DNA of 7,379 nucleotides from contig CAAECY010000026.1 in NCBI GenBank assembly GCA_900754475.1, forward strand, positions 1 to 7,379, read 5' to 3'. This document shows, one piece after another, positions 5,947-7,379 of this stretch (position 1 is the stretch's first letter; each line of letters begins with the position of its first letter). The translations under genes were made by a program, and so were the position numbers. The DNA comes from an uncultured Sutterella sp. Lineage in GTDB: Bacteria; Pseudomonadota; Gammaproteobacteria; Burkholderiales; Burkholderiaceae_F. A model generated the notes under the pieces. It saw only the letters and a program-made list of their open reading frames with translations. It was not told where the DNA came from and did no database searches.

Positions 5947-6420
5947 TTACTTGTTGCGCGACGCGAGACCCGGGTCGCGGCGGCCCGTGCCTTCGAATTC
6001 GTAGCCGTGCGACACCCAGCCCTGGATGCCGTCGGGCATCACGTAGACGTTTTCATAACCTTTGTCGATCACGACGAGCGAAGCCTCGAAGGAGACGTTG
6101 CACATGCGGTTGATGCAGTAGAGGATGATGAAGGAATTCTTCTTGTCTTCGGGCAACAACTTCGTCCAGTCTTCGATGTTCGCGTGGATGGCCCCGGGGA
6201 GGTGGCTCTTCTGATAGATCTCGTCCGGGTTGCAGTCAAGGAGATACACCCCCTTCTGCCCGAGCACCTTGTGCACGCGCGCGAGCGACAGCGGAATCGG
6301 CTGGCGCATTTCCTGAACGGTCTTCCCCTTCGGGTCGATGATCTGTTCGACTGCGTGGGCGGAAAGCGCGGTGAGCGCCAGAGCACCGGCGGTCAGGACG
6401 GAAACGAGGGCTTTTTTCAT
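5947..6420 (-). CDS. Secreted rhodanese-like sulfurtransferase with CX4C active-site loop
   Basis: This 157-residue single-domain rhodanese-like protein has an N-terminal signal peptide (MKK, Ala/Leu core, likely cleavage after AHA at residue 23), so it is predicted to be periplasmic. Rhodaneses carry sulfane sulfur as a cysteine persulfide and pass it to acceptors such as cyanide, thiols or sulfite. Domain landmarks are GVYLLDCNPDEIYQKSHLPGAIH (split as VYLLDC at 58-63 and HLPGAIH at 73-79), YCINRMCNVS (101-110) and the closing PDGIQGWVSHGY (129-140). Cys102 sits at the catalytic position; a second cysteine, Cys107, replaces the arginine or lysine common at the end of the loop, giving CX4C. 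The start is chosen for its GGAGAG site 6 bases upstream and for the signal peptide. It lies downstream of mccA, separated by a strong terminator, and upstream of the DUF4418-ABC set. A role in sulfite or thiosulfate chemistry is plausible but not shown. Confidence 0.88.
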   Translation of the reverse strand: MKKALVSVLTAGALALTALSAHAVEQIIDPKGKTVQEMRQPIPLSLARVHKVLGQKGVYLLDCNPDEIYQKSHLPGAIHANIEDWTKLLPEDKKNSFIILYCINRMCNVSFEASLVVIDKGYENVYVMPDGIQGWVSHGYEFEGTGRRDPGLASRNK

Positions 6421-6541
6421 GGGGTTCTCTCCGATGGATGGATGGCGGTCGTGCCGACGGGGACGAGACCCGCGCGTCGGCGTCGGGCGCAAGACCCGAA
6501 AGTTAAAAGGAGCCTAGCAGGAGAAGATTAAGGCTTTGTTA

Positions 6542-6558
6542 CCGAAAACACGTTTCGG
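6542..6558 (-). promoter_or_regulatory. Short inverted repeat upstream of the rhodanese gene
   Basis: CCGAAA (6542-6547) and TTTCGG (6553-6558) form a 6-bp dyad with a 5-base centre, about 120 bases before the rhodanese start. It shares the sequence GAAAACAC with the larger dyad at 6565-6593, so the two may be sites for one regulator. I found no convincing promoter hexamers beside it. Confidence 0.3.
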
Positions 6559-6564
6559 GCATGA

Positions 6565-6593
6565 GGGAAAACACTGCGAAAGCCTGTTTTCCC
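6565..6593 (-). promoter_or_regulatory. 9-bp inverted repeat, possible operator, upstream of the rhodanese gene
   Basis: GGGAAAACA (6565-6573) and TGTTTTCCC (6585-6593) are perfect inverted repeats with an 11-base spacer. No T-run follows on either strand, so a terminator is unlikely. Its location between the mccA terminator and the rhodanese start, with a second GAAAACAC 23 bases away, suits an operator. The regulator is unknown. The rest of the gene-free stretch 6421-6661 shows no other clear signal. Confidence 0.4.
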
Positions 6594-6661
6594 GAACGAT
6601 TCGATCGGTTTCCTCGTACGAAGAAGACTTAAGATTTCGCGCCCTTCGGGGACTGCGGAAT

Positions 6662-6705
6662 AAAAAAACACCCCGGCGAACCGAAATTCGTCGGGGTGCC
6701 TTTTT
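6662..6705 (-). terminator. Strong terminator downstream of mccA (bidirectional in form)
   Basis: A 12-bp stem (6669-6680 with 6687-6698, one G-U pair) with a 6-base loop is flanked by seven A at 6662-6668 and five T at 6701-6705. Read on the minus strand it is GC-rich stem followed by seven T, a strong intrinsic terminator for mccA. No + strand gene enters from the left, so its other orientation probably has no use. Confidence 0.9.
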
Positions 6706-6718
6706 CGGCCTTCCGGCA

Positions 6719-6742
6719 GACCGGGCGGCGAACCGCCCGGTC
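6719..6742 (-). other. Stable hairpin in the mccA 3' untranslated region
   Basis: A perfect 10-bp GC-rich stem (6719-6728 with 6733-6742) closes a tetraloop that reads TTCG on the minus strand. It lies 17 bases after the mccA stop and just before the true terminator. It lacks a T-run, so it is more likely to protect the mRNA 3' end than to stop transcription. Confidence 0.6.
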
Positions 6743-6759
6743 GACTCGGACCTCAAGAA

Positions 6760-7379
6760 TTACTTCTTGGCGGTCTTCGTGCCGGCGTCGAGGATGGCGA
6801 GAGCCTGTTCGCAGAAGACCTTGCCTTCGTTCACAAGGGTCTTCGCGTACTTCGGACCGTGGACGCCCCACGAACCGTCATCCTTGATCTTGGCGGCGTT
6901 CTTGCGGGCCTGTTCCACATAGAGCAGATCCTGAGCGCGGTCGGCATCCGAGATCTTGGCGACTTCGAGCTTGTCCTGGATCGTCAGCAGGTCGGCCGTG
7001 ATCTTGGCGTAACCTTCCTTAACGGGGGTCTGCCAAGCGATGACCTTGTTGTAGATCGTCTTCTGGTCCTTGAAGCGCATGCTTTCCGGGAACTTCGACT
7101 GGATCGGGCTGTGGCAACCCATCGATTCGACGAGGTAGCGGTCGGCAAACGCCGTGCGGCCGCAGCTCCACATCAGGTCGATGTAGGGACGACCGTCATC
7201 CTTCGTGAGGTTCCAACCCTTCGGGCTCGTAAGCTTGCGGTCCTTGGTACCTTCGGGAGGATTGATGGACTTCTTTTCCGGGTCGACGAGGATGCGCCAC
7301 ATGTGGCTGCGGCGGACGTTGTCGAAGCCGGCGAGGTCCGGACGCTGGATCGCGGCGAAGTTTTCGCACGAACCCATCA
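6760..7379 (-). CDS. mccA: Octahaem cytochrome c sulfite reductase MccA, C-terminal fragment
   Basis: MccA (SirA in Shewanella) is a periplasmic octahaem cytochrome that reduces sulfite to sulfide with six electrons at a haem-copper site. Only the last 206 or so codons lie in the window; the gene continues beyond 7379, and the ATG at 7377 is internal. Identification rests on the motif at 7164-7111: Cys72, exactly 15 residues, then Cys88-His89 (fragment numbering from the ATG at 7377). This is the CX15CH site known for haem 8 of Wolinella MccA, which needs a dedicated haem lyase. No ordinary CXXCH lies in this fragment, consistent with a C-terminal position of haem 8. Single cysteines at 4 and 189 are unassigned. 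The end is Lys-rich (TKTAKK), and the stop is followed by a hairpin and a strong terminator. Another octahaem cytochrome is a less likely reading, because the 15-residue spacing is distinctive. Confidence 0.87.
   Translation of the reverse strand, partial: MGSCENFAAIQRPDLAGFDNVRRSHMWRILVDPEKKSINPPEGTKDRKLTSPKGWNLTKDDGRPYIDLMWSCGRTAFADRYLVESMGCHSPIQSKFPESMRFKDQKTIYNKVIAWQTPVKEGYAKITADLLTIQDKLEVAKISDADRAQDLLYVEQARKNAAKIKDDGSWGVHGPKYAKTLVNEGKVFCEQALAILDAGTKTAKK

Noticed and set aside
6536..6922. 128-codon + strand open frame over the mccA terminator
   Set aside because: It spans the terminator and is antisense to the MccA C-terminus. No family features or ribosome-binding site.
1..7379. CRISPR array, insertion sequence, tRNA or rRNA
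   Set aside because: I saw no regularly spaced repeats, transposase motifs, terminal inverted repeats of element size, or tRNA/rRNA signature sequence on either strand.

Overview
The window is GC-rich, with C- and G-ending codons and compact genes that mostly start behind clear GGAG/AGGA ribosome-binding sites. It looks like a chromosomal piece of a proteobacterium. The decarboxylase resembles enterobacterial SpeF/SpeC, and the cytochrome is of a type used by anaerobic sulfite respirers, so a gut betaproteobacterium of the Sutterellaceae kind is my best guess. That placement is inference; no rRNA or marker gene is present.

Layout. On the + strand, 1-1464 is the C-terminal two thirds of a PLP-dependent ornithine decarboxylase, closed by a strong terminator (1536-1577). 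A gene-poor leader with two small hairpins follows. Then comes an orphan periplasmic amino-acid-type solute-binding protein (1932-2732). A bidirectional terminator (2813-2848) separates it from a convergent minus-strand block that fills the rest of the window. Read in its own direction, that block is: the C-terminus of the octahaem sulfite reductase MccA (7379-6760, off the right edge), a hairpin plus a strong terminator, a secreted rhodanese-like protein (6420-5947), an internal terminator-like hairpin, a DUF4418-type membrane protein with paired cysteine motifs (5845-5459), an FtsX/MacB-type ABC permease (5287-4088), its ATPase (4086-3397, one base after the permease stop), and a secreted thioredoxin (3315-2899).

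How the parts may work together. MccA reduces sulfite in the periplasm and is identified here by its CX15CH haem-binding motif. The rhodanese and thioredoxin are also predicted to be exported, so they would provide sulfane-sulfur and dithiol chemistry in the same compartment. The small Cys/Met membrane protein, FtsX-like permease, LolD/MacB-like ATPase and thioredoxin form a co-directional set. It recalls the accessory half of the Campylobacter p19 iron locus, but with DUF4418 and without the iron permease or P19. No function is established for this set. Its position beside mccA suggests, but does not prove, a role in redox, metal or haem supply to an exported cytochrome.
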